From Sphingobacterium cellulitidis (GTDB taxonomy: Bacteria > Bacteroidota > Bacteroidia > Sphingobacteriales > Sphingobacteriaceae), in the NCBI GenBank assembly GCA_002245855.1, contig NOUX01000005.1, positions 124,001-188,000 on the forward strand: DNA of 64,000 nt, given 5' to 3'. Shown piece by piece: positions 1 to 8,160 of this stretch; within the stretch, counting starts at the first letter, position 1, and each line of letters begins with the position of its first letter. The translations under genes were made by a program, and so were the position numbers. The notes below the pieces were generated by a model. The model searched no databases and was not told where the DNA came from. It was given only the letters and a program-made list of their open reading frames with translations.

Positions 1-192
1 ATGAGAAAAATTGGAAATAGCAACGTGGGTTTAGTAATAAGACTTAATAACATTTTAGAAAAGCATATACAAGAGGGTGAAAATAGTGCATTTGTACGAT
101 TAATGGTTAATCCATCAAATGATGATTCAACTATTGAAAGTGTTGTAGACACGTTAAAAGATATACATAAAGGTTTTAATAATTCTATATAA
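1..192 (+). CDS. hypothetical protein, probably cut by the window edge
   Basis: A 63-codon reading frame opens with ATG at the very first base, so the true start may lie outside the window. The product is hydrophilic, with no signal peptide or membrane segment. I recognise no family. It ends 39 bp before the left copy of the 18-bp direct repeat (232-249), so it is either the native neighbour upstream of hemW or the end of another element. Treat it as an unassigned fragment. Confidence 0.4.
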   Translation: MRKIGNSNVGLVIRLNNILEKHIQEGENSAFVRLMVNPSNDDSTIESVVDTLKDIHKGFNNSI

Positions 193-231
193 ATATCTTT
201 TTATACTTAATTCCTTAACTTTACTTTTTCA

Positions 232-249
232 AAACTGAACGGGCACCCA
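232..249 (+). repeat. left copy of 18-bp direct repeat bounding the 5.1 kb block
   Basis: The sequence AAACTGAACGGGCACCCA here is repeated exactly at 5331-5348, 5,099 bp away. I saw no third copy. The right copy lies in the hemW leader and ends on the A of its start codon. This resembles the duplicated core of a site-specific insertion, although no recombinase gene lies between the copies. Confidence 0.8.
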
Positions 250-332
250 GTATGTTTAATTGCTTTAAAAATCAGTAAGTTACAAACCAAAACTAACAAA
301 TGAAAAACATTGATTTCTAGTTGGTTTTTGAC

Positions 333-370
333 AATTGGATTATAAATTCCTGAAAATTTATAATCCAATT
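333..370. terminator. 16-bp perfect hairpin downstream of the AraC gene
   Basis: Perfect inverted arms at 333-348 and 355-370 with a 6-nt loop, 18 bp past the stop of the leftward AraC gene. No clean U-tract follows on the minus strand; an AT-rich tail follows on the plus strand. It is most likely a terminator or transcript-end hairpin. Confidence 0.5.
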
Positions 371-387
371 TATATATTTAGAACTAC

Positions 388-1290
388 TTAATTAGAATTC
401 AATGTTCTAAATTGTAATGGCGTGATTCCCTCTTTATTTTTAAATAATCGACTAAAATGCTGCGGATATTTGAATCCTAATTCATAAGCGATTTCATTAA
501 TGGTTTTGTCGGTTTCAAAGATTTTAGACTTCGCGATATCAATTGTTTTTAATTGAATGTATTCCTGTGCTGTTTTACCAGTTTCTTTTTTTATCAAGTC
601 TCCAAAATAGTTTGCCGATAAATTGAGTGATTCTGCCATGTTGGAAACTGTCGGCAATCCTAGCGTAGTTGGTTTTTCTGAGGAGAAATAGGCATTCAAC
701 ACCTGTTCAAATTTTTCCAAAACTCCTTTATTAGCAGACTCTCTGGTAATAAATTGTCTATCATAGAAGCGTTCACAATAATTTAAAAAAAGTTCAATGT
801 TGGAAGCAATTAACTTCTTACTATGTTTATCAATAGCATGGTTCAATTCGTATTGAATCTTTTTGAAACAGTCCATTATGATATTCCGTTCATCCCTTGA
901 TAAGTGCAATGCTTCATTTGTATTGTATCGAAAAAAGTGATAATCTTCGATCATATTGTTGAGCGAAGTGCCTTTGATAAGATTAGGATGAAAAATAAGC
1001 CCGTGTCCCTTAGGCTGATAAATATCAACTTTGTTTTCAACGTCGATAACTTGTCCTGGTGAAATAAAAACAAGTGTTCCGTCTTCATAATCATAGGTAT
1101 TACACCCATATTTTAAATCACCACAATGCACGTTTTTAAGGAAAATACAATAAAGTCCAAATGTCATTTTGGAACCTGTCCGTTTATGAGCTTTAGAAAA
1201 ATCTATTACTGAAACAAGAGGGTGTAACGTTTCATGATTATTGAAAACATTATATTCATGTACTGTGTTGAAGATAAATTTATTGCTCAT
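388..1290 (-). CDS. AraC-family transcriptional regulator
   Basis: A 300-residue protein with an N-terminal cupin-like sensing region and a C-terminal double helix-turn-helix. The C-terminal part (about residues 205-298) has typical AraC features: NLSANYFGDLIKKETGKTA in the first HTH, and the INEIAYELGFKYPQHFSRLFK recognition-helix region followed by a G-TP-QFR ending. It is divergent from the five-gene exported-enzyme operon that starts at 1488, with about 200 bp between them, so it is the likely activator of that operon. It lies inside the repeat-bounded block. Its ligand cannot be read from the sequence. Confidence 0.9.
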   Translation of the reverse strand: MSNKFIFNTVHEYNVFNNHETLHPLVSVIDFSKAHKRTGSKMTFGLYCIFLKNVHCGDLKYGCNTYDYEDGTLVFISPGQVIDVENKVDIYQPKGHGLIFHPNLIKGTSLNNMIEDYHFFRYNTNEALHLSRDERNIIMDCFKKIQYELNHAIDKHSKKLIASNIELFLNYCERFYDRQFITRESANKGVLEKFEQVLNAYFSSEKPTTLGLPTVSNMAESLNLSANYFGDLIKKETGKTAQEYIQLKTIDIAKSKIFETDKTINEIAYELGFKYPQHFSRLFKNKEGITPLQFRTLNSN

Positions 1291-1487
1291 AGTTTCTGCT
1301 GTTATCTACTCAAAAATAAGTAATTAGAAGTCCTCCTTTTTAAAAAATATATAAATAAGTGATTATGGTAGCATATTCTGTAATACATATACGTATGAGG
1401 AATTATGATTTCAGATATTTGATGAACACAAAGATGAAATGAATTGTTGTTTATTCTAGTAAGGATAATGACGTAATACAAAGGAAT

Positions 1488-2576
1488 ATGAGAAATGGAA
1501 TGATAATTTGTCTGAGTACCATTTTATTAGGAATGATGACAACTGAAAATACTATTGCGCAGCAGAAGAAGATAAAGCCATTGGTCATTGTTGAGCAAGG
1601 AAGTTTTGCTGTTGGTGGGATTAAGATCACAAATCCAGGAACTTTTAATGTGCAAGATGCGCTGAAACCCGAAGGGCAAACTTTGCATGGAGATCATGCT
1701 TATGTCTTTTATCAAGTTCCAGATAAAAGCAAGAAATTGCCTCTCGTTTTTTTACATGGTGCAGGGCAGTCCAAAAAAACGTGGGAATCCACACCGGATG
1801 GACGTGAAGGATTTCAAAATATATTCTTGCGAAAAAAATATCCAGTCTACTTGCTTGACCAGCCTCGAAGAGCTGCCGCAGGACGGACAACAGTAGCATC
1901 GGCTATTTCGACTACAGCCGACGAACAATTTTGGTTCACACAATTTAGGATTGGTAACTATCCTAACTATTTTGAGAATGTTCAATTTCCGCGTGATGAA
2001 CAATCCTTAGCACAGTTTTATAGACAGATGACTCCGAATACAGGTGCATTTGATGCGAAGGTCATTTCTGATGCGATTTCAGGTTTATTTGACAGAATAG
2101 GGAGTGGTATTTTGGTTACCCATTCACAAGGCGGCGGACCAGGCTGGATGACAGCCATCCTAAATACCAATGTGAAAGCGATTGTGGCTTACGAACCGTA
2201 TAGTAGTTTTTTATTTCCAGAAGGTGAAGTGCCTACGCCCATTTCTTCTACTGGATTATTCGGCGCTTTAAAAGGGCAAGCTATTCCTTTGGAAGATTTT
2301 CTTAAGCTCACTAAAATTCCTATTGTCATTTATTACGGAGATAACATCGCTGATGCACCAACTGATATTTGGAATAAAGATCATTGGCGATCAGGATTAG
2401 AAATGGCTCTAAAGTGGGCAGAAGTGATTAACAAGTATGGTGGCGATGCGACCGTGGTACATCTTCCAGAAATTGGAATAAAAGGAAATACGCATTTTCC
2501 ATTTTCAGATTTGAATAACGTGGAGGTCGCAGAAGCGCTTTCAGATTGGTTAAAAAGTAAAGGTTTAGACAAGTAA
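1488..2576 (+). CDS. exported alpha/beta-hydrolase (serine esterase type)
   Basis: A 362-residue alpha/beta-hydrolase with a signal peptide over about residues 1-25 (hydrophobic core, then AQQ). FLHGAGQS (about 88-95) provides the oxyanion-hole HG. The nucleophile elbow is THSQGG with Ser213, and His336 in GNTHFPF is the likely catalytic His. First gene of a tight same-strand run: the next ATG is 1 bp past its stop. The fold and catalytic residues are clear; the substrate is unknown. The neighbouring CMD-like, NTF2-like and cupin proteins suggest a periplasmic small-molecule (ester or lactone) pathway, which is inference. Confidence 0.85.
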   Translation: MRNGMIICLSTILLGMMTTENTIAQQKKIKPLVIVEQGSFAVGGIKITNPGTFNVQDALKPEGQTLHGDHAYVFYQVPDKSKKLPLVFLHGAGQSKKTWESTPDGREGFQNIFLRKKYPVYLLDQPRRAAAGRTTVASAISTTADEQFWFTQFRIGNYPNYFENVQFPRDEQSLAQFYRQMTPNTGAFDAKVISDAISGLFDRIGSGILVTHSQGGGPGWMTAILNTNVKAIVAYEPYSSFLFPEGEVPTPISSTGLFGALKGQAIPLEDFLKLTKIPIVIYYGDNIADAPTDIWNKDHWRSGLEMALKWAEVINKYGGDATVVHLPEIGIKGNTHFPFSDLNNVEVAEALSDWLKSKGLDK

Positions 2577-2577
2577 G

Positions 2578-3636
2578 ATGAATATGATAATTTCACTGAA
2601 AATAGTTATGGCAGGTGTTGGATTGACTATTAGCTTACTAAGTTTTGGTCAAAAAAAACCAGAAAATCCTTTCGGCTTAGTCTACAAAGGAGCTATTACA
2701 AAAAATATGGATGGTACAGTTCAAATTCATTCTGTTAATTATTCGTTGAATGGAATTAATATCGCTGCAAATGTGTACACGCCCGCAGGATATAATAATT
2801 CAAAAAAGCATGCCGCTATCGTCATTGCTCATCCTAACGGAGGTGTAAAAGAGCAAGTTTCGGGGATGTACGCACAACGTTTAGCGGAGCAGGGCTATAT
2901 TACGATTGTGGCAGATGCAGCGTATCAGGGCGCTTCAGGTGGATTGCCACGAAATGTAGATAAGCCATCAAATCGTATTGAAGATATTCATGGAATGGCA
3001 GATTTTATTTCCAAATTCCCAGGTGTCGATACTGATAAAATTGGTTTGTTAGGAATATGTGGTGGAGGTGGCTATGCCCTCAAGGCTGCGCAAGGTGATA
3101 AGCGTTTTCAATCCATAGCTACGTTGAGTATGTTTAATTCGGGGCGCGTTCGTCGCAATGGTTTTTTGGATAGGGATGTAAAGACTGTTCAAGAGCGTTT
3201 GGTTAAGGCGTCTCAAGCGCGTCAGCAGGAAATTTTAACTGGCGAAGTTTCCTATTTGGGAACTGCAAATCCTACGGATGAGGAAATCGAAAAAATTTCT
3301 ACCGATTTGTATCGTGAAGGTTATGCTTATTATTACCGTACACATGCACATCCCAATTCTACGTTTAAATACACCGAAAGTAGTTTGATAGATTTAATGA
3401 CCTTTGATGCTAATACGAATATGGATTTAATAACTCGACCTTTGCTAATGATTGTGGGAAGCAAAGCAGATACCAAATACATGAGCGACGAAGTATATTC
3501 TAATGCTATCAGTATGCTGCATAAAGAGTTTTTTGTGTTAGAAGGTGCTTCACATATAGAGACCTATTGGAAAGAAGTCTATGTCAAGCAAGCGGTGGAT
3601 AAGTTGGTTAGTTTTTATGGTGATACTTTAAAATAA
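2578..3636 (+). CDS. exported alpha/beta-hydrolase with cysteine nucleophile (dienelactone-hydrolase-like)
   Basis: A 352-residue protein with a signal peptide over about residues 1-24 (ends SFGQK). The hydrolase core carries HPNGG (about 85-89) and a nucleophile elbow GICGGGG in which Cys161 replaces the usual Ser, as in dienelactone-hydrolase and YcjY-like families. Asp298 (SKADTKY) and His326 (GASHIE) fit the rest of the triad. It starts 1 bp after the upstream hydrolase and precedes the NTF2-like gene by 6 bp, so it is co-transcribed. A thiol nucleophile suggests activated or lactone-type substrates; the actual one is unknown. Confidence 0.82.
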   Translation: MNMIISLKIVMAGVGLTISLLSFGQKKPENPFGLVYKGAITKNMDGTVQIHSVNYSLNGINIAANVYTPAGYNNSKKHAAIVIAHPNGGVKEQVSGMYAQRLAEQGYITIVADAAYQGASGGLPRNVDKPSNRIEDIHGMADFISKFPGVDTDKIGLLGICGGGGYALKAAQGDKRFQSIATLSMFNSGRVRRNGFLDRDVKTVQERLVKASQARQQEILTGEVSYLGTANPTDEEIEKISTDLYREGYAYYYRTHAHPNSTFKYTESSLIDLMTFDANTNMDLITRPLLMIVGSKADTKYMSDEVYSNAISMLHKEFFVLEGASHIETYWKEVYVKQAVDKLVSFYGDTLK

Positions 3637-3642
3637 TTAGAT

Positions 3643-4092
3643 ATGAAGATTTTTGTTAAATGTTTTGTGGTCGGATTGTTTCTTACGTGGAATATTTCAT
3701 GCACGTTTGCTCAAGAAAAAGCTGTTGAACAGGAAATTATCACCTTGTCAAAAAATAAATGGCAATGGATGGCCGATAAAAATGTAGATGTTTTGGATAG
3801 TTTATTTCATGAGAAATCTGTTTATGTACATATGGGTGGATCTTGGGGCAAAGAAAGAGAATTGGCGGTGATTAAAAGCGGTGGTATCTGGTATAAAAAA
3901 GCGATTGTACATGATGTATCCGTGGAGATCGTAAACAATACAGCCGTATTATTAAATAGGATAGATTTACTTGCAGTTGTAGGCGGGAATGAAGTAACAA
4001 ACCCCTTCATCGTAACCGAAGTTTATGTGAATGAGAATGATAAATGGGAACTTCTTTCGCTTTCATTCACCAAGACAATGACGCCAAATTAA
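3643..4092 (+). CDS. exported NTF2-like (DUF4440/SnoaL-type) protein
   Basis: A 149-residue protein with a signal peptide (about 1-23, ends TFAQE) followed by one NTF2-like cone domain: N-terminal helix EIITLSKNKWQWMADKN, VYVHMGGSWGKERELAVIK, and a C-terminal strand region ending WELLSLSFTK. Such domains act as small isomerases, cyclases or ligand-binding scaffolds; no catalytic pair is obvious here. Third gene of the five-gene exported operon, 6-bp spacing on both sides. Family assignment is from overall pattern, function unknown. Confidence 0.75.
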   Translation: MKIFVKCFVVGLFLTWNISCTFAQEKAVEQEIITLSKNKWQWMADKNVDVLDSLFHEKSVYVHMGGSWGKERELAVIKSGGIWYKKAIVHDVSVEIVNNTAVLLNRIDLLAVVGGNEVTNPFIVTEVYVNENDKWELLSLSFTKTMTPN

Positions 4093-4098
4093 ATAGAT

Positions 4099-4818
4099 AT
4101 GGTAAATAACTTGCTATCGGTTTTAGTTCTTTGTTTTTGTCTCACAATACAAACCACTAATGCACAATCTAAAGAGAATCATACAGCTTTAACCAAGGAA
4201 CATGAAGCGCTTATTCGGATTTCATCACAAGCCGCGGTTGGTGAGCTGGATAAATTACGTGATGAACTACACAGAGGTTTGGATGCTGGATTGACGATTA
4301 ATAAGGTGAAGGAAAGTTTGATCCATTTACATGCTTATGCGGGTTTTCCGCGAAGTATTCGCGGCTTGCAAACGTTAATAACTGTTGTGGATGAACGTCA
4401 AAAAAATGGGATAAAGGATGAAGTAGGGAGCGATGCTTCATCTATTTCGACAGAAAAGACCAAATACGATCGCGGAAAAGCTATTTTACAACAACTTACT
4501 GGCGTGAAAGAGAATGACGTGAAAACAGGTTATGCTGCATTTGCGCCAACTATAGAAATTTTTCTGAAAGAACATCTATTTGCGGATCTATTCGAACGTG
4601 ATTTATTGAATTATTCGGAGCGTGAATTGGTGACTATTTCGGTATTAGCTAGTATAGGCAAAGTAGAACCCATGCTAAAATCGCATCTGAGCATTTGTGT
4701 TAATTTGGGCTGTAGTTCCGAGCAATTACAGCAATTTTTGCAAATAATTAAAGACGCCCAAGGTGTAGAGCGAGCAACGGATGCTGCAAAAGTATTAACA
4801 GAAGTATTAAATAAATAG
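4099..4818 (+). CDS. exported carboxymuconolactone-decarboxylase-family protein
   Basis: A 239-residue protein with a signal peptide over about residues 1-22 (TTNAQSK) and two consecutive CMD-type helical repeats. The first contains KVKESLIHLHAYAGFPRS (about residues 74-91). The second contains RELVTISVLASIG and LKSHLSICVNLGCSSEQL (about 175-210). The CxxC redox pair of AhpD is absent, so decarboxylase or lactonase-like chemistry is more likely than peroxidase reduction. CMD proteins are normally cytoplasmic, so the export signal is unusual. Co-transcribed with the hydrolases upstream and the cupin 8 bp downstream. Confidence 0.82.
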   Translation: MVNNLLSVLVLCFCLTIQTTNAQSKENHTALTKEHEALIRISSQAAVGELDKLRDELHRGLDAGLTINKVKESLIHLHAYAGFPRSIRGLQTLITVVDERQKNGIKDEVGSDASSISTEKTKYDRGKAILQQLTGVKENDVKTGYAAFAPTIEIFLKEHLFADLFERDLLNYSERELVTISVLASIGKVEPMLKSHLSICVNLGCSSEQLQQFLQIIKDAQGVERATDAAKVLTEVLNK

Positions 4819-4825
4819 AACTTAG

Positions 4826-5302
4826 ATGATGAATTCGAAGATAAAAACAATAATGCTGGGTTTGTGTGGGTTAGTGCTGTCATGTAATCAAAAGATGGAT
4901 TCACAAACAGTACAAAAAGCACCCTTTGAAAAAGGAGATTTGGTTACTAATAGCAATTTCACAGGGACAGTTTGGTTGAATTACTTAGCAGAGACGGATA
5001 GTGTTCATAACGTAAATATTGGTTCTGTGACATTTGCTCCAGATGCTCGAACAAACTGGCATTATCACAAAGGTGGACAAATATTATTGGTTACAGCTGG
5101 TCGTGGTTTGTATCAAGAGAAAGGAAAGCCAGTAGAATTTATTGAAACAGGCGAAGTTGTAAAATGTCCACCAAATATTGAACATTGGCATGGTGCAACT
5201 CCAACCGATACGATGACACACATCGCTATCGGAACTAACACAAATATTGGTGGTGCCGTGTGGTTAAAACCTGTTACCGATGAAGAATACAACAAGCATT
5301 AA
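4826..5302 (+). CDS. cupin-domain lipoprotein
   Basis: A 158-residue protein. Residues 1-20 form a lipoprotein signal with lipobox VLSC (Cys20). The rest is one cupin barrel: motif 1 is WHYHKGGQ...GRGLYQEKG and motif 2 is PPNIEHWHGATP, together giving the His/Gln/His metal-site pattern. Related cupins occur with CMD proteins in Bacteroidota and Proteobacteria. Last gene of the exported operon; it ends 28 bp before the right copy of the direct repeat. No hairpin separates it from hemW. Confidence 0.82.
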   Translation: MMNSKIKTIMLGLCGLVLSCNQKMDSQTVQKAPFEKGDLVTNSNFTGTVWLNYLAETDSVHNVNIGSVTFAPDARTNWHYHKGGQILLVTAGRGLYQEKGKPVEFIETGEVVKCPPNIEHWHGATPTDTMTHIAIGTNTNIGGAVWLKPVTDEEYNKH

Positions 5303-5313
5303 ACAGAAATCTA

Positions 5314-5321
5314 TATCTTTG
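5314..5321 (+). promoter_or_regulatory. candidate -7 element of hemW
   Basis: TATCTTTG fits the Bacteroidota -7 consensus TAnnTTTG and sits 26 nt before the hemW ATG. No convincing -33 element is seen. It lies on the block side of the direct repeat, so hemW may be driven by sequence supplied by the inserted block. Confidence 0.4.
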
Positions 5322-5330
5322 CCTCTTAAC

Positions 5331-5348
5331 AAACTGAACGGGCACCCA
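5331..5348 (+). repeat. right copy of 18-bp direct repeat, overlapping the hemW start codon
   Basis: Exact second copy of AAACTGAACGGGCACCCA (first copy 232-249). Its last base is the A of the hemW ATG, so an insertion here would leave the coding sequence intact but replace the upstream leader. Confidence 0.8.
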
Positions 5349-6475
5349 TGTTCTACTTTCATATTCCATTTTGCAAACAAGCATGTCACTATTGCGACTT
5401 TCACTTTAGTACTTCCTTAAAGTACAAGGAGGAGTTGCTCCAGGCTATGCTTTCGGAGATTGAACTTCGGGCATCTTACCTTGAAAACAAGAAGGTAGAA
5501 TCACTTTACTTTGGTGGTGGAACTCCATCCATTCTTCAGGCGAAGGAAATAGACTCTTTGATTGGGCAAGTTGCCAAATACTTTGAAATAAGTTCAGATG
5601 CGGAAATTACCTTAGAGGCTAACCCAGATGATTTAGATAGAAAAAAGGTTCAGGAATTAAGGGGTACTGAGATTAACAGATTTAGTATTGGTATTCAATC
5701 TTTTTACGAAGAGGATTTGAAATGGATGAATCGAGCACATAATTCGGAGGAGGCTAAATCTTCTATTATGCGAGTTCAAGATGCGGGTTTTGAAAACATT
5801 ACATGTGATTTAATTTATGGCTACCCTTTATTGACCAATAATAAATGGAGATCAAATATGCAGGAATTGATCAATTTGGAGGTTCCGCATATCTCATCTT
5901 ATTCGATGACAGTTGAAAAGAAAACAGCATTAGCTCATCTCATCAATACAGGAAAAACCGCAGCCCTTAATGAGGATCAAAGTGCTGAACAAATGCTCAT
6001 GCTGATAGATACTCTTACATCATCAGGATATGAACATTATGAAATTTCAAATTTTGCTAAACCAGGCAGATATGCGAGGCATAATAGCAATTATTGGAAA
6101 GGTAAATCCTACTTAGGCATTGGACCATCTGCACATTCATTCAATGGAGCTTCGAGATCGTGGAATATTGCAAATAATGCCTTGTATATAAAGGGTATAC
6201 TTTTAAAGGAGTTAGCATTAAAAACAGAGCTTCTAAGTAAAAACGATCGATTTAATGAATATGTCATGACTTCCTTAAGAACCAAATGGGGAGTTGACAA
6301 GAAATATGTTCTACAAGAGTTTGGGGATGATTACTTAAACAGCATCCTAAAAACAATTGAACAATATGTTTATAACAAAGAGGTCCTAATTTCAGACGAA
6401 GGCATAATTACTTTGAGCCCCTCAGGGAAATTATTGGCAGATCAGATTGCTGCCGATTTATTTATTGTAGAATAA
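5348..6475 (+). CDS. hemW: radical SAM heme chaperone HemW-like protein
   Basis: A 375-residue radical SAM protein. The cluster motif CxxxCxxC is Cys9, Cys13 and Cys16 (HIPFCKQACHYCDF), followed by YFGGGTPS and the EANPDD SAM-binding segment. RFSIGIQSF and the IGPSAHSFNG region are family features. The length and short N-terminus match HemW rather than the longer coproporphyrinogen dehydrogenase HemN. HemW inserts heme into target proteins in the cytoplasm. No in-frame start exists upstream (TAA at 5327), so ATG 5348 is the start. The N-terminus is about two residues shorter than usual for Bacteroidota, at the point where the direct repeat ends. Confidence 0.88.
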   Translation: MFYFHIPFCKQACHYCDFHFSTSLKYKEELLQAMLSEIELRASYLENKKVESLYFGGGTPSILQAKEIDSLIGQVAKYFEISSDAEITLEANPDDLDRKKVQELRGTEINRFSIGIQSFYEEDLKWMNRAHNSEEAKSSIMRVQDAGFENITCDLIYGYPLLTNNKWRSNMQELINLEVPHISSYSMTVEKKTALAHLINTGKTAALNEDQSAEQMLMLIDTLTSSGYEHYEISNFAKPGRYARHNSNYWKGKSYLGIGPSAHSFNGASRSWNIANNALYIKGILLKELALKTELLSKNDRFNEYVMTSLRTKWGVDKKYVLQEFGDDYLNSILKTIEQYVYNKEVLISDEGIITLSPSGKLLADQIAADLFIVE

Positions 6476-6639
6476 GAAATTGGGATAAAAATCAGCAAAA
6501 AGCGTTTAGCACTCTTTAAACGTTTGATAAATTATCAACAATACAGCTAAAGAATTATTATTATAAAAATTCAGTCCCAAAATTAGCAGCGTGTTTTATC
6601 AAATTTTCAATTTTTATTTTTTTAGCAATACAAAAGCTC

Positions 6640-6647
6640 TAAGTTTG
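6640..6647 (+). promoter_or_regulatory. candidate -7 element of the GAPDH gene
   Basis: TAAGTTTG matches TAnnTTTG 26 nt upstream of the GAPDH ATG. The region 19 bp upstream is T-rich rather than a clear TTTG. Confidence 0.45.
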
Positions 6648-6672
6648 CATCAAATTTCTACAATCAATAATT

Positions 6673-8121
6673 ATGATACACACTTCTACTTTTGAGGACC
6701 AAATCAAAAGTTACAAATCAAACCAAAATGCTTGCGTTAAGCTTATCCAGCTGATTAGCGATTTATGGTTCAACCAATCGATTGAGCTTGTGCTATTTAG
6801 GAATCAATTAATTGATCGCAGAGTTAGTTTTATTTTAAATTTACATCAGCAGTCGAAGGAATATGCGGGTATTGAATTAACCATTCAGGAGACCTTGCTT
6901 GTTGCAGAGGCCATTCATGCATTAGATTTGAAACCATCTAGGCTTGACATTGGTAAATTAGCTTTGAATATCCGTAATGAAGGAATTAAGGCTGTAAACA
7001 TTCAAGAATTTGTTCAGAAAGAATTAGAGCCTGGAAAGGAGCATTTAACGTTCTTACCGAAAGATGTTGTTCTATATGGTTTTGGTAGGATTGGAAGGTT
7101 ATTAGCTCGAGAACTTGTCAGCAAGGTTGGTGCGGGGAAACAGCTGAGATTAAGAGCGATTGTCACCCGTGACTTGGTTGATGAAAAATCATTGAAGAAA
7201 AGAGCAAGTTTATTGAGACAAGATTCGATACATGGAAATTTTGATGGTGAAGTCTTAGTAGATACCGAGCATGATGCATTAATTATCAATGGAATTCCTG
7301 TTTATGTAATTTCTGCGAAAGGCCCTGAGGAAATTGATTACAGCAAGTATGGTATTGAAGATGCATTAGTTATTGATAATACTGGTGCTTTTAGAGATGA
7401 CAAGGAGCTTTCAAGACATTTGAGTTCAAAGGGAGCAACGATGGTATTATTAACAGCTCCAGGAAAGGGAGTTCCTAATATAGTTTATGGAGTAAATGAA
7501 TTAGATGCTGACCCTAAAAAGGACAATATTTTTTCAGCGGCCTCCTGTACCACCAATGCAATATCACCAGTTTTAGCCATATTGGAAAAAGAATTGGGAA
7601 TTGAGAAAGGACATATAGAAACTATCCACTCCTATACGAATGATCAGAATTTGGTAGACAATATGCATAAGAAATCCAGAAGAGGACGTGCAGCGGCTTT
7701 GAATATGGTAATAACTGAAACGGGAGCTGGTTCTGCTGTTGCCAAAGTATTGCCATCATTAGCTGGAAAGCTGACCTCCAATGCCATTCGCGTGCCAGTT
7801 CCAAATGGTTCTTTAGCAATATTGAATGTAGAATTAAAGAAAAAGACTACATTGAATGATTTAAATAATATCTTGAAGACCGCAGCATTAAATGGGGATC
7901 TGGTTGAACAGATAGCTTATACAAATAACTCCGAATTGGTATCTTCGGATATTATCGGAACTTCGGCAGCCTCGGTTATTGATTCACCAGCCAATATTGT
8001 TTCCGATGATGGTAAAACCGCAATTATTTATGTATGGTATGATAATGAATACGGGTATTCCCACCAAGTCATGCGATTAGCGAGACATATCGCCGGTGTT
8101 AGGAGATATACCTATTATTAA
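6673..8121 (+). CDS. gap: glyceraldehyde-3-phosphate dehydrogenase, long form
   Basis: A 482-residue GAPDH converting glyceraldehyde-3-phosphate, NAD(P)+ and phosphate to 1,3-bisphosphoglycerate. The Rossmann motif YGFGRIGR is at about residues 135-142, the catalytic Cys292 lies in ASCTTN and the general base His319 in IETIHSYT. The C-terminal WYDNEYGYS is typical. An N-terminal extension of about 130 residues precedes the canonical 330-residue enzyme; such long forms occur in Bacteroidota, and its role is not evident. A single gene with its own candidate promoter and a strong terminator. Confidence 0.93.
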   Translation: MIHTSTFEDQIKSYKSNQNACVKLIQLISDLWFNQSIELVLFRNQLIDRRVSFILNLHQQSKEYAGIELTIQETLLVAEAIHALDLKPSRLDIGKLALNIRNEGIKAVNIQEFVQKELEPGKEHLTFLPKDVVLYGFGRIGRLLARELVSKVGAGKQLRLRAIVTRDLVDEKSLKKRASLLRQDSIHGNFDGEVLVDTEHDALIINGIPVYVISAKGPEEIDYSKYGIEDALVIDNTGAFRDDKELSRHLSSKGATMVLLTAPGKGVPNIVYGVNELDADPKKDNIFSAASCTTNAISPVLAILEKELGIEKGHIETIHSYTNDQNLVDNMHKKSRRGRAAALNMVITETGAGSAVAKVLPSLAGKLTSNAIRVPVPNGSLAILNVELKKKTTLNDLNNILKTAALNGDLVEQIAYTNNSELVSSDIIGTSAASVIDSPANIVSDDGKTAIIYVWYDNEYGYSHQVMRLARHIAGVRRYTYY

Positions 8122-8130
8122 TAAGATGAG

Positions 8131-8160
8131 AAGGGATTCAATAACGAATCCCTTTTTATT
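8131..8160 (+). terminator. intrinsic terminator after GAPDH
   Basis: Arms AGGGATTC (8132-8139) and GAATCCCT (8146-8153) with a 6-nt loop, running into TTTTTATTT. Ten bases past the GAPDH stop. Confidence 0.85.

Noticed and set aside
1527..2003. Antisense reading frames inside the first hydrolase gene
   Set aside because: They are shadows of the strong plus-strand gene, with no start context, family motif or spacing of their own.
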